64,000 nucleotides of DNA. Origin: Nematopogon swammerdamellus (lineage: Eukaryota > Arthropoda > Insecta > Lepidoptera > Adelidae). Location of the stretch: NCBI GenBank assembly GCA_946902875.1, contig OX336350.1, forward strand, positions 21,194,048 through 21,258,047. The letters run 5' to 3'. Below the pieces are notes generated by a model. It searched no databases and was not told where the DNA came from. It saw only the letters and a list, made by a program, of their open reading frames with translations. A program made the position numbers and the translations under genes. This document shows positions 32,989 to 43,214 of the stretch, one piece after another (position 1 is the first letter of the stretch; every line of letters begins with the position of its first letter).

Positions 32989-33472
32989 CGTTTTTTTTTT
33001 TTTTTTTTTATTGAACCTGACACGGTTGGCTACATCACCTACAACATCCGTGATGTCAGCCCATAACACAGGGTGAACTAGGTGCCATGTCAGTGCTTCC
33101 CTTCATTTCATGTCGGCTACACTAAACTGGACGGAAAACACGAACTATTTACATAGCCGTTTCGACCGACGTTTCGTTCAGTGCGGTGGTACCAACCCGG
33201 CCGGGATAAACCCTACCACCTAGTAAAGTAAGAAGGGAAGGGACCTACAGTTTAACGTGGAATCCGAACCACGGTCAGCCTCCAACGGTCGAGCGGTCAC
33301 CCATCAAATCACTGACCGCGCTCAGCGTTGCTTAATAACAGTTGACTAACCAACCGCGCCACTGAACTACCGAGGCTGACGAATTTTCTTATCCCTTAGT
33401 CGACTTTTACGACATGCGACGGGGAGAGATGCAGTGGGGCTATTCTTTTTAAGTACCGACCCCACACGGTAT
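32989..33472 (-). mobile_element. Family A SINE-like element, full length
   Basis: Read on the minus strand: head ACCGTGTGGGGTCGGTACTT and ACTGCATCTCTCCCCGTCGC; a tRNA A-box-like CCTCGGTAGTTCAGTGGCGC; a 5S-rRNA-like TTAAGCAACGCTGAGCGCGG and GATGGGTGACCGCTCG; then GGTTCGGATTCCACG (B-box-like), a body, and an A-tail of about 20 preceded by AATAAA. It is about 480 bp and serves as the reference copy. It has no coding capacity, so it depends on an unidentified LINE. Confidence 0.85.
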
Positions 33473-33695
33473 TTATTCCTAATAAAGAATTTTCACTCCC
33501 TGATTGAGTTTCCATCTTTTCGCTATATTTATATAAACTTTGGGATGTCATTTACATACTTTTGAAAAATTTAGTTTCGTCTACATGCCTTGGTTTATTT
33601 CATACTTTCAAACTATGTACACTTACGGACAACCTCAACGTGGTCATTACAAATGAAAGCTAAGTAAAAATAATGCGGAAGAAAGGTTAAATTTA

Positions 33696-33864
33696 ATAAA
33701 TTTAAATTTATAGACAATTGTGTCTATAAATTTAAATTTATAGACAATTGTGTCTATAAATTTAAATTTATAGACAATTGTGTCTATAAATTTAAATTTA
33801 TAGACAATTGTGTCTATAAATTTAAATTTATAGACAATTGTGTCTATAAATTTAAATTTATAGG
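33696..33864. repeat. 30-bp tandem array made of palindromes
   Basis: Five full units starting at 33711 (TAGACAATTGTGTCTATAAA then TTTAAATTTA). Each contains a 22-bp perfect palindrome, TCTATAAATTT and its complement. The array can extrude cruciforms at every unit. Copies are identical. Confidence 0.95.
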
Positions 33865-34852
33865 GTAGATACAATAACAAATGAATAAACAGAAAAGGAG
33901 AGAAGACAATTCTATAATTTGTACTCTACACATGCACACTTGACTCAACACTTGTTGGTGTTGTACCTACACATAACATCACAAGACATAGTCTTAAGGC
34001 TAAAGGGTAGTTGGTGAGTGGAAGTCGTCTCTAATGATTTCGTCGCGCGCGCGCGCGCCGCCGCCGCGCCTCCGTGCGTGCTTCGTCCGAGCAACCGGTT
34101 CCGAACGAAAGGAAAAGTGGACACCGGAATATGGCAACTTACTCCGACACCACTACACTACTGCCTAGCATTGCACCGCTCCGGTTCCGATCCGTTAGTG
34201 TAGGCGCAATCAGCTGGAGAGAAACTCTTCGAGCTAGATAACTAGGTAAGTGCTACGGGTGTTATGTGAAAGGTTATCTAAAAAAATCGAGGGAGTCTGC
34301 ATGTACACATGCAGCCGTCAAACTTAGTTAGTGAATTTGATGTTTGCCCAGTTTGAAAAAAAAAATGTCGTAAGAAAAATTTTCAACTTTGGTAGCCCAT
34401 ATTGCCCCACCTAGGCTTCATACAAGGTTTTGTTTGAAGTATCGAATAAAGTTAAAACCTTTGTCTGTTCGTTAGAGTTTGTCTCGATTATGCAGCGTTA
34501 ACCACTAAAGCGCTAGAGGTGTTTGAAGTTTGCGTGTTTTCACATTTTTCAAAGCATGCCAACTTGAGGGTCTGATTTTGGCCAGAAGGGATGGAATGAC
34601 AAATAAAAATGTATTACGTATTTGAAGTCGTCAGATGGATCTTTCATGACATATTTAGAATTGTTGTACGTAGTCTGGTTGCTGAGTACTAAGCATCGCA
34701 AAGTAGGTACAAAAAAAGGTTTAGTTTTTTTAGTCGCACCCCATTACCCGAGCCCAAAGAGGTTTCATCAAATTCACGTCAAAAAATCTCATTAAAATGT
34801 TCAAAATATATGAAAATATGTAAATACATTGATTTTTTTTTTCAAATCGGTT
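33865..34852. other. No gene recognised; short GC tract
   Basis: CGCGCGCGCGCGCCGCCGCC at 34045-34064 is the main feature. Otherwise nothing is supported. Confidence 0.45.
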
Positions 34853-34884
34853 TCTGTGGCTCATTCTTCTGAATGAGCCACAGA
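34853..34884. repeat. Perfect 14-bp hairpin
   Basis: TCTGTGGCTCATTC, loop TTCT, GAATGAGCCACAGA. It borders a family H fragment. Confidence 0.9.
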
Positions 34885-35060
34885 TGAGAGGAGCCAGATA
34901 AAGCACATGCTCCGATCAGTGTCACATCCGATAAGGTGCAATGTCGGAGACTTCACTTTGGATTGCGATTGTAGATGCGTCGCTTAGCGACGCATCTTCT
35001 ATATATTAACCCTGGTAATTTTTTTTTAAACCACCAAAACATAATTTGTTTATCACTTCA
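34885..35060 (+). repeat. Family H fragment and hairpin-bearing repeat
   Basis: ATAAAGCACATGCTCCGATC and TGTCGGAGACTTCACTTTGG resemble family H (34885-34965). It is followed by the palindrome AGATGCGTCGCTTAGCGACG (34976 on) and TTAAACCACCAAAACATAA, shared with 22540-22556. Confidence 0.5.
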
Positions 35061-35195
35061 AGGAGTGGTTCCGCAGGATCGCAGGAACAGCAGGCGCGAC
35101 AATGGCTTTCAGGTGGCGCACCGAACTATAACACTTGCGTGCAGTGTTAGCCCACTGTCCATGTGTGCTCATGACTCGTGAAAGCAACTGTAGTA
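35061..35195 (+). repeat. Dispersed repeats shared with 23440 and 20022
   Basis: GCTTTCAGGTGGCGCACCG matches the 23440-23515 block in inverse. ACACTTGCGTGCAGTGTTAG to GCAACTGTA matches 20022-20090. Confidence 0.55.
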
Positions 35196-36434
35196 TTGCT
35201 TTATAATGTAGATAGGCGGTGCGTAGCGCTCTAGCTCTAGGAAGAGCGATAAAGCAGTTCTTTAGTATTTACTCGCTCAGTTCCGGCTGCAGTCAGCTAT
35301 TGATAAAGAGTGAGGAGGCGATAACTCTGTACAAACAAATACACACTCACTCACGTTATTAATATAACGAAATACGAATAACACTTTGTTATTACAATTA
35401 AGTTTGTTTTTATTTTTTCAAGTTTTATCTTTATTTGACAACTGTTTTTGTTATTAATTAATTTAATACGTTTTTAATGTTATTTTACTTGTGATTATAA
35501 ACTTGATGGTCGTTTTCCCAATTAGTGGTACGCGTACCCCCACCAGGGGCACCATACTTGATTCTTCGAAAATTCGCTACAGATTGAATATAATTTGTGA
35601 ACGGCTGGGTTAGATTGACGATGGCCTATTTATTTCTTGGACCTTAACACAGAACTATAAATACATAATTACCTTATTATTATTGGTATTTGGCTTACCA
35701 TGGTTGGAATTCGCGGTCACTTTGACCGGCATTTCGGACTGGCACGTGCAGTCCATCCTCAGGGCGGTGTCTGGCTGCAGTCGTTGGGCTCGCGGGTGGG
35801 TGACAGAACACTGCCTGTCAAACGCGAGCGGCTGCGAAGGTTGTAGCCACAGAGTGTGTGCTAGTATCGACACTACACACAAAGAGGAGCAAGTTAGGCA
35901 CACGCACAAAACAAATGCACACGCACAACACACATATGTAAGTCATAGGCCACGCCCACAGGCTTCAACGGCGTTGTAGAGAAATCGCGCTCAGGGCGCC
36001 TCTAGTAGGGGCGGGCGCGCGCATTTCATGCTCTGTGGTTGTAGCTCTCGTTGCACACGCCGCGCCAGTCCGAAACGTCGGCCAAAGTAGTCCTCGACTA
36101 CAACCATATTGTAATGTTTTGATGAACGTAAGTGTGCCTAAGTGTAATTTGTTACATAAAGAGAAGAATAAATGAATTGATTTAATTGGTCGACGAGCTT
36201 CCTCACAACACCAACTGAAATAGGGTCGTTTCGTTTATGATGATTGCAGGTAAGTATAGACTACAGTAGCGAGACTGAACAATTCAAAGAATTACGGCCG
36301 GTCGAAACGGATATGAAATAAATATTCTGTTATTTCCGTGTAGTTTAGTGTAGCCGCACGAACAAAGGGGTGGCATTTAGCTTCGACGGAAACGAGGTGC
36401 GATGGGCTAAAACGGTTGAGTGTAGCAGGCTATT
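35196..36434. other. No gene recognised
   Basis: Mixed AT-rich and GC-rich sequence. A 98-codon frame at 35683-35979 lacks domains and ends in a CA-rich stretch. An AATAAA occurs at 36167. Confidence 0.4.
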
Positions 36435-36665
36435 TTTAGGGTTCCGTACAGTATGAGACCCTATTACTGTGCCTACGCCGTCTGTCCGTCCGTCCGTCCA
36501 TTCGTTTGTCTGCCATACCTTGAGAGGGTTTTATCGTTTGAACCGTATAGGCAGTCGGGTGAAATTTCACACAAGTTATGATATGACGGATATACTAACA
36601 AATAATAAAAAAAGCAAAAATTTCAAAATTAAGGGGAATCCTCATACAAACGTGCTTTTTCAATG
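36435..36665 (+). mobile_element. Family C SINE-like element, 3' truncated
   Basis: TTTTTAGGGTTCCGTACAGT, CGTCTGTCCGTCCGTCCGTC and GAACCGTATAGGCAGTC parallel 5706-5900. The B-box-like end is missing, and a family A copy begins immediately. Confidence 0.7.
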
Positions 36666-36667
36666 TT

Positions 36668-37040
36668 TTTTTTTTGCTTTTTTTTTTATGGAAACTGACA
36701 CGGTTGGCTACATCACCAACAACGTCTACATCACCTATAACACCGGGTGAACTAGGTACCATGTCAGTGCTTCCCCCTTTGATCGTGCCGGCTACACTGA
36801 ACTGGTCGGAAAACACAAACTATTTACATAGCCCTTTAGACCGACGTTTCATTCAGTGCGGTGGTACCAACCCGGGCGGGTTAAACCCTACCACCAAGTA
36901 AGATTAGGAGGGAAGGGACCTACAGTTTTACGAGGAATCCGAACCTCGGTCAGCGTCCAACGGTCAGCGGTCACCCATCCAAGTACTGACCGCACCCAGC
37001 GTTGCTTAACATTCAAAAGCGACAGTTGACTGTCTGCACC
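36668..37040 (-). mobile_element. Family A element lacking the head
   Basis: Inverted: GACACGGTTGGCTACATCAC, CACCGGGTGAACTAGGTACC, CCACCAAGTAAGATTAGGAG, then the 5S-like ACCCATCCAAGTACTGACCG and CACCCAGCGTTGCTTAAC. The 5S-like stretch is closest to real 5S rRNA in this copy. Confidence 0.75.
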
Positions 37041-37134
37041 ACTGCTCTCTTATATAAACGGTAATACATACCTACAAGCGTCAAGCATCAAGCGTCAAGT
37101 CAGAAGATGCATCTTCTAACCTAACCTATATTTC

Positions 37135-37410
37135 TATGGCTTTCTTCCGGCTCTATCATCAGGACCCTGGAAATCATATATGACTAGAGTACTTGCGAAG
37201 ACAAATCCAACGAGCCCAAACATGGTGGATTTATCATGTGTTGTTTAGGAGTTCCTATGGCTTCCTTCCGGCTCCATCATCAGGACCATGGACATCATAT
37301 ATGACAAGAGTACTTGCAAAGACAAATCCAACGAGCCCAAACACGTTGGGCTTATCATGTGTAGTTTAGGAGTTCTTATGGCTTCCTTCCGGCTCCATCA
37401 TCAGAACCCA
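37135..37410 (+). repeat. 122-bp tandem repeat, two and a quarter copies
   Basis: Units start TATGGCTTCCTTCCGGCTCC at 37256 and at 37378, with a variant at 37135. They contain AATCCAACGAGCCCAAACA. Copies differ at several positions. Confidence 0.85.
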
Positions 37411-37710
37411 ACTAGCAAACTAACAAAGTCACCCGAGTATCTGCAGAGCCGTGATTTGATTTTTCACAATTTAGTTTTTCATACATTCGGATATTCCTCC
37501 TCGCTCTCTACACTATTGCACTTCCAAAAGTCGATTTCACACTCTCAGCGAAAATGGGAAAAAATATGAGGGACCACCTACAGCACGAACCATCATCGAT
37601 AGACGGATGCTTTTTTTTAATGTAGCCCAACGTCCAAATCTAAACAGCTTTTTTTAGTTTTTCGATATCACATTTAGTTTTTGAGATATAAGAGATTTAG
37701 TTCGAAAAAA
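37411..37710. other. No gene recognised; left target duplication at the end
   Basis: Ends in TAGTTCGAAAAAA (37698-37710), the left target duplication of the RTE insert. CACACTCTCAGCGAAAATGG near 37538 recurs near 38311. Confidence 0.5.
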
Positions 37711-38145
37711 GCAGGATTAATGCTGTGGAAATGCGCGCGTTGAGGAGTATGTGCGGAGTTACAATGAAAGATAGATTGAGAAATAGTGTAGTGCGAGAGC
37801 GCTGTGGGTTGAAAGAAGATATAGTGACAAGGATTGAGAAAGGGATGCTTCGGTGGTTCGGTCATGTTGGAAGAATGGATGATAGGAGACTAACGAAAGA
37901 AATTTATGAAACAAATGTGAGTGGAAGAGTCGGGAAGGGTCGCCCTAGACGCACGTACCTGGACCAGATCGGGCATGTGCTCAAAAAGGGGCAAGTGCTT
38001 AGTACCCGTAACCGACGAGCATGCATGAAGAACATTATGGGAGTGGAAGAGGCGGCAGAGGTGTGTCAGGATCGTGGCACGTGGAGATCCGTTGTCTCTG
38101 CCTACCCCACCGGGAAACAGGCGTGACGCTATGTATGTATGTATG
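37711..38145 (+). mobile_element. 5'-truncated RTE LINE with target duplication
   Basis: The insert is flanked by TAGTTCGAAAAAA at 37698-37710 and 38146-38158. It has an open C-terminal frame and ends GTGACGCTATGTATGTATGT. The duplication, 5' truncation and simple-repeat tail are hallmarks of target-primed insertion. The near-open frame suggests a fairly young event. Confidence 0.9.
37725..38126 (+). pseudogene. RTE reverse-transcriptase C-terminal fragment
   Basis: 133 codons, including MEMRALRSMCGVTMKDRLRN and GMLRWFGHVGRMDDRRLTKE, the standard post-catalytic RALRWMCG and LRWFGHV motifs of RTE proteins. It ends SAYPTGKQA. The endonuclease and catalytic domains are missing, so it is not functional alone. 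Confidence 0.85.
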
Positions 38146-38158
38146 TAGTTCGAAAAAA

Positions 38159-38684
38159 AAAAATAGAATTTTTCACACTTTAGCATTTAAAAATTTTTTT
38201 TTACTCTTTCGAAAAAATCTTGTCATCGCCATCTTGTAGTAGTGTGATACGCGTCTTTTGAACCCTCAACCACTCGCGTAGTCCCAAAACTCGCGACACC
38301 AGGACAATTTCACACTCTCAGCGAAAATGGAGGGGTTATACTGAGGGCCTAGTCCGAGTTAACGTGACAGCTACGTAAACGTCAAATACCGATCTAATTG
38401 AGTTTTTATGTATGCGAGCACAAAAAAACATTTTCAATGTTAAAAAAAGTTTTCGTGACTACAACATTTGGGCCCTCAACTCAATCACAGACGAGATAAA
38501 TCTTTCGAGTACAAGTGTTCCGCCCAACAGCCGCGGCCCCCACTACTTCTTGCATTACAACTCACAAGTCATTAACACGTCGCGTCGGTTGGGTCATCAA
38601 TTTTATTACATAATAATATTAGCTATAACCTATAACAATACACCGACTGATAGTATGGAACGAGACGCCTCCGTCACTCTAACC
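38159..38684. other. No gene recognised
   Basis: AT-rich; no supported feature. Confidence 0.45.
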
Positions 38685-39234
38685 CAGGGGTCTCCAAACT
38701 ATTTTACAGGCGGACCACATTGACTTATCAAAAAATATTGGCGGGCCAGAATCAAACGTAATTGTTTTTTCCACAGGTTTTTTATATATAAATTTTTAAT
38801 AAATCGTAAACTCAAAATGTGTAGATACTTTCCTTGATAAATGTTTAGTATAATAATGAGAAAAATAAAACAATTTTGTAAAAAACATGAATGTTTATTA
38901 ATGTGACACATGGAGTTTTCGATCAACAATTATATTTTTAAAATACTGGGGTCGAATAAAATTGTGTAGTACCTATTATTAAAAGAGACCGTAAATGTTC
39001 ATCAGAGAGCTTTGTGCGGCGGCGCTGCGCCTGCGCTATCCGACCGACCGAAGAGCAGTGGTGCTGGTGCCATTGATGCTATGTTGAGTCTAGGTAAGCA
39101 GCTCGCCCACGCCCATGCACAATTTAGGATGAATTAAAAATAAATGTTTAGGCCACAAACGTGGCGCGGACCAGATACAGGTGGCGACGACGCGGGCCGT
39201 GTCCGGCCCGCGGGCCGTAGTTTCGAGACCCCTG
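38685..39234. mobile_element. hAT-type MITE with 8-bp target duplication
   Basis: The ends are CAGGGGTCTCCAAACTA and the complement of CAGGGGTCTCGAAACTACGG. The element is bracketed by CTCTAACC at 38677-38684 and 39235-39242. The 8-bp duplication and the CAGGGG terminus are typical of the hAT superfamily. At 550 bp with no transposase frame, it is non-autonomous. Confidence 0.92.
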
Positions 39235-39659
39235 CTCTAACCAAAGATTGTCTTAGCTGCGTATGCGTTACGCGGGCAGACGCAACGCAAGCGAACAATA
39301 CCGCGGCACTTGTGTGACGTAACGTAATGGAGATTAGATAAAATCTCGCGCGCTGGTTCAGGGGCAATGGCTAGAGTTGTGAGGAGATATCTGAGCTCAT
39401 CTCCTGCGCCCGGCTGGGAGAGTGTATTGTACATATGTACATCTGATCTGTATATATATGTACATACACTATGGCTCACATTTCGAGACATTTTAATCAG
39501 GTGAAATTGAAAATTACTCATTTCGAGCCAAACATATTATATTAATAGTAGTGATAGATATAACATTCTGTAAAGTCCTTACTTGCCTAATATTTATGAA
39601 AACAAAAATCATATCGCACAGATCTATTTTATTCATATTATACATGTATACACTTTTAC
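39235..39659. other. No gene recognised
   Basis: No supported feature beyond the right hAT target duplication. Confidence 0.45.
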
Positions 39660-39790
39660 TGGGAGGCAGGCAGGCGTGACGTTATGTATGTGTATGTATG
39701 TATGAACTTATAGCACAACACCGATTACTCTGCTTACCCTGATTGTCGGGATACAAAAGCGTGAGTTATGTATGTATGTATGTACATACA
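39660..39790 (+). mobile_element. RTE tail tip followed by family B 3' end
   Basis: GGCAGGCGTGACGTTATGTA, a TATG tract, then ACTTATAGCACAACACCGAT, CTGCTTACCCTGATTGTCGG and a second TATG tract. The two tails end alike, side by side. Confidence 0.7.
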
Positions 39791-40592
39791 CTCTTATTGA
39801 AACAATATTTAAAATATTTAAATTATACATTATGTAAGATAAATCTACAATTAAAATCTTAAATAAAAAGTCCTACCAAGAAATATAAAAAAAAAGAAAA
39901 TATATTTATAAAAATAGTGTTTTTTTTTTTATTTTACTTGGAAGCGATTGTAAATTCTTTTTAGTATTTTTTATAAAGAAACTGGCACGATCTTCGATTT
40001 CAGTCTAAGGGCACGCACGATGGATGTGCCTAAGAGCCGGTCGGACAAACAGGCACAGCCAACAACACCACTCCTCTCGAAACAAGGTGTGGTGTTTACG
40101 ACTTGAGTTTTGCGCATCGCACATCGTATTTTGAAAAAGAGTACAAATTATGTTTCCATTCAATGTTATATCTAAAATGAAAGCAAATTGGCCAATACAT
40201 ATGTACGCAATCATACTATCAAAAAATATTAGCAAACAATACTAGCGCTGTCCTCTTCCCACCCGTGTCATCCGTACGCACGTCCCGCTCGAACGTAGCG
40301 CGACTTTCTCCAAACATTCCCAGTCAACGGTCATGTCAAGACGATGATAGCTCTTTGTTGACGTGACGATGTCTGTCTTGTGTGCCCCGTACATGACACC
40401 TGTTTCTGACATTCTGTTTTGTCAATGAGGTTACTTGTCACCCTTATTGACAAACGTATATATTTGGACCTATTTTACAGGTATTGAAAATTTAAATGTG
40501 AATGCCTTTTGACAGGATACGAGTAATAAATGAATGGACAGACAGACAGAAGACGGAACCCTAATAAATGGTTGGTTTTATCTTTCATTTTT
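39791..40592. other. AT-rich, no gene recognised
   Basis: Part (40015-40085) resembles 19700-19760 (CACAGCCAACAACACCACTC). Nothing else is supported. Confidence 0.45.
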
Positions 40593-40606
40593 AGTTCAAA
40601 TCGACA

Positions 40607-41175
40607 AACTTTCTTTTCTATCATTTTTTTTTTATTTGATTTACGTTTTTGTTTATAGACGTCCAGAGATACCAGCCTTTCGGCTACAAAATCCAGACGT
40701 CTACTACCTGCACTCTTGCGAGTACAGTGATCATGTATGCCAGATCGAGGCCCCATAGCTGCTCTATCGAACATCCGTTCTTCCGAAATAATCCCATGGG
40801 AAACACAGGCTGCGACCTTTCCCCAGCCGATCCGAGCCACCACCCGTCCACCCGAAGGAACCCCCGACCGAAGTCGAGAGCCGGGGGTGAAGCCTTCACT
40901 GCCACTGGGGTCAGCACCCTATCCAACCGCAACCTGTGCCCAGGGCCTCAGCGTTTTGTACTAGCCCAAAGGCTTTTGTTTTCACCAGCTATGTATATGC
41001 GTGGAAGTGCATATGACCACCACCTAATGTGTACCGGGGATCCACCGGTCTCGAATGACAGACTTACGTCAGCGTCATTAGCTCGTGAGAAGTCCATCCC
41101 ACATCCACATATAAGTGTGTCTAGCACCGACATACCGATCTACATTATTCGCATGTCTACCAATTCTCCACATTA
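40607..41175 (-). mobile_element. Retroposed segment with 14-bp target duplication
   Basis: AGTTCAAATCGACA occurs at 40593-40606 and 41176-41189. On the minus strand the insert ends in an A-rich tract (AAATAAAAAAAAAATGATAG). The 569-bp body has open frames on both strands but no domain I recognise. It is most likely a 5'-truncated LINE 3' UTR/C-terminus or a long SINE. Confidence 0.75.
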
Positions 41176-41189
41176 AGTTCAAATCGACA

Positions 41190-41563
41190 GTAAGTATGTT
41201 TAGTTTGTAGGATCATTGAACCAATATCAGATGTCGGAACAAAGTAGAACCCGTTCTACGAAATTGGTTTCTCGTGCTAAACCTTATGCTTTAGATAATA
41301 TAATGTATAGATATTTAAATTTCTCAATCCAAGAGTCAAAATCCGTGCAACTCTCAATATGTGTGTTTTCTGAGACATTAAAAGTCAAGTAGGAAAATTG
41401 CATCAATAACAACAAAACACAAACTATTTGTGTTCAATACTCGTACATCGAGTTTATTTATTTTGCATACTAGTGTAAGATAGATCACTTAAGTTTGTCA
41501 TATACCATTGATGCGTTTGTCGAAATGTACGCAAAAAAAGCTGATTTAATAAATATATTTTCG
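41190..41563. other. No gene recognised
   Basis: AT-rich; no supported feature. Confidence 0.45.
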
Positions 41564-41712
41564 ACGTGATAACGTCACGTCTTATAAATTGATGAACACC
41601 GGCTGCATACACGAAAAAGTGTCACGTTCCATCTGAACCTGTGTGTGAAAGCGAGAGCGCGTAACAAGCGATAGAGAGGCATATATGGAGAGTAGGAAAT
41701 ACAAAATATATT

Positions 41713-41787
41713 TGCGAGCCTCGAACCCGCGGTCCCTGCCACCAATATTGTGTGACCGACCAGACGTCTTAACCACCCGGCTAAATG
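41713..41787 (-). repeat. tRNA-like module (SINE head)
   Basis: On the minus strand: TAGCCGGGTGGTTAAGACGT (A-box-like) and GCGGGTTCGAGGCTCGC (B box in a T-arm stem). The cloverleaf is not complete, so it is a pseudo-tRNA/SINE promoter rather than a tRNA gene. Confidence 0.6.
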
Positions 41788-42034
41788 GATCATGTCCTAG
41801 CGAAGCGAATTCGGTCAACAGTAGGTGAAGATTTCGTAGTTTACTTGATTCGCAGTTAGGTAGGTGTTGTAACGTTGTAGTATGCGCTTTGATATGTAGA
41901 TGGCGTTGTGTAGGATTATTGATAAAGATGAGTGTCTCGGGCCCAATTCTCCGTCTCTCAGTGACAGTTGTCCTCCTAAGAAAGCCGAAAGCGAACCAAG
42001 GGAATCCGATATTCGTTTGGTCGTTTATGTGATT

Positions 42035-42094
42035 TCGTGGCTCAGTGGTAAGAATGTAGGATTTGTATTTTTTTACCATGGGTTCGAATCCCTC
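42035..42094 (+). repeat. tRNA-like module (second, opposite strand)
   Basis: GTGGCTCAGTGGTAAGAATG (A-box-like) and ATGGGTTCGAATCCCTC (B box and T-arm). It is too short and lacks an anticodon stem. Confidence 0.6.
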
Positions 42095-42574
42095 AATTTT
42101 TTTTTCTTTTTTTTGTTTTTTAATCAATGTTACGGTGTTTAAATTTTTTTGGGGTGTTCAGTTTTTTTTATAACCACCTAAGAATTATTTTCGGAATTCC
42201 CAGTAGTCTTACCACTTTATGACGTTATCACGTAAAACTATCGTCCGTAAACCGACTTTACAGACAACCAATTTTTTTTTAGGAAATATTCATAATTTCA
42301 ATAATAGCCTAAGGCGACAAACATAGAACTACAAATTTCCAAATTTAAATCCGATTTGACATTACGTCGAAGAGATGATGTCGTGTACGCGCCAACAAAT
42401 CGTGCGGGCCACGCTAACTTTGGTCTTGAACAGCTGCTTAGTGGCTTATGCAAGCGGCTATTAATTGCAGGAAACGAGATGTGAGCATTGTTGGCATTGT
42501 GTGCAGATTGTGAAACCAGCTGTCTGTCCCGTTCGCGCCGACCCGAGCGAGCGAGCGAGCGAGCACGTGCTCCG

Positions 42575-42623
42575 TAAACGTTCGAAGGACGAACAACTGC
42601 GCTGTTCGTCCTTCGAACGTTTA
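42575..42623. repeat. Perfect 21-bp hairpin
   Basis: The arm AACGTTCGAAGGACGAAC (within 42575-42595) is exactly complementary to 42603-42623, with a 7-base loop. It is preceded by a GAGC reiteration (42546-42563). Confidence 0.92.
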
Positions 42624-42739
42624 GAACTGATGATACCCTCTTTCATGACGTGACAAGGTTGATTATCATCGCCTTTAAATTCGAATTGGCTGGAAGGAAT
42701 TTATATTGAAAGAGCAATAAGTTTGCCTTATGCTTGTCA

Positions 42740-42860
42740 ACCTTGCTAGCTCGGTGGTGCGATCGATCGTCCGACCACGTCCGCGGTCCGAACTTCGATG
42801 GGTGGGCGTTCAACAGTTGAGGCTGGCCATGGTTCGGTTAATGCGTAAACGTCCATGTAT
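42740..42860 (+). mobile_element. Diverged family A module (tRNA/5S-like)
   Basis: GCTAGCTCGGTGGTGCGATC, GTCCGCGGTCCGAACTTCGA and TGGGTGGGCGTTCAAC, then GGTTCGGTTAATGCGTAAAC. Neither the head nor the tail is present. Confidence 0.55.
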
Positions 42861-43214
42861 GTATGCGGGATAAAATAAAATTGTTATATGTTTAACGTTT
42901 GTTTTATATTCACTTCTTCTCTTAGCCTGAATGAAATCAAATAAGATATTTTTATTGATAGGTAACCTTCGCGTCTGCCTCTGCCTCAATTATCGAAACC
43001 TCTCTTGTGTGGTCCGAATAACCTGCTAATAAACCATTTTGTTTATATCGCAGTATTGCACTTTAGTATTATATACGGCTATGAAGCAGTAACCAATTTC
43101 CTTCGTGGTAATAACCACGCAAAGACAAAGAAATAACTCCTTGTATAAACATGCAAATAAAATAAATATTTAAAACGTAGATTACGCCGTCGTACCCTCG
43201 ATGTCAGCCCTGAA
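42861..43214. other. No gene recognised
   Basis: No supported feature. Confidence 0.45.

Larger units (their letters stand above)
41564..42265. mobile_element. Family D element, second copy, with tRNA-like inserts
   Basis: Perfect inverted ends ACGTGATAACGTCA (41564-41577) and TGACGTTATCACGT (42220-42233), followed by AAAACTATCGTCCGTAAACC as in the first copy. It is about 670 bp against 230 bp in the first copy. The extra length holds two tRNA-like modules. Confidence 0.75.

Noticed and set aside
36950..37010. 5S rRNA gene
   Set aside because: Only the internal control region resembles 5S rRNA; the rest is family A SINE sequence.
40649..41176. 175-codon plus-strand frame
   Set aside because: It lies within a retroposed segment whose A-rich tail points to the minus strand. 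No domain is recognisable.
41713..42094. Two extra tRNA genes
   Set aside because: A- and B-box-like motifs are present, but no complete acceptor and anticodon arms can be drawn. They are SINE heads.
41582..42127. 181-codon minus frame
   Set aside because: It runs through a family D element and two tRNA-like modules; it is not a protein gene.
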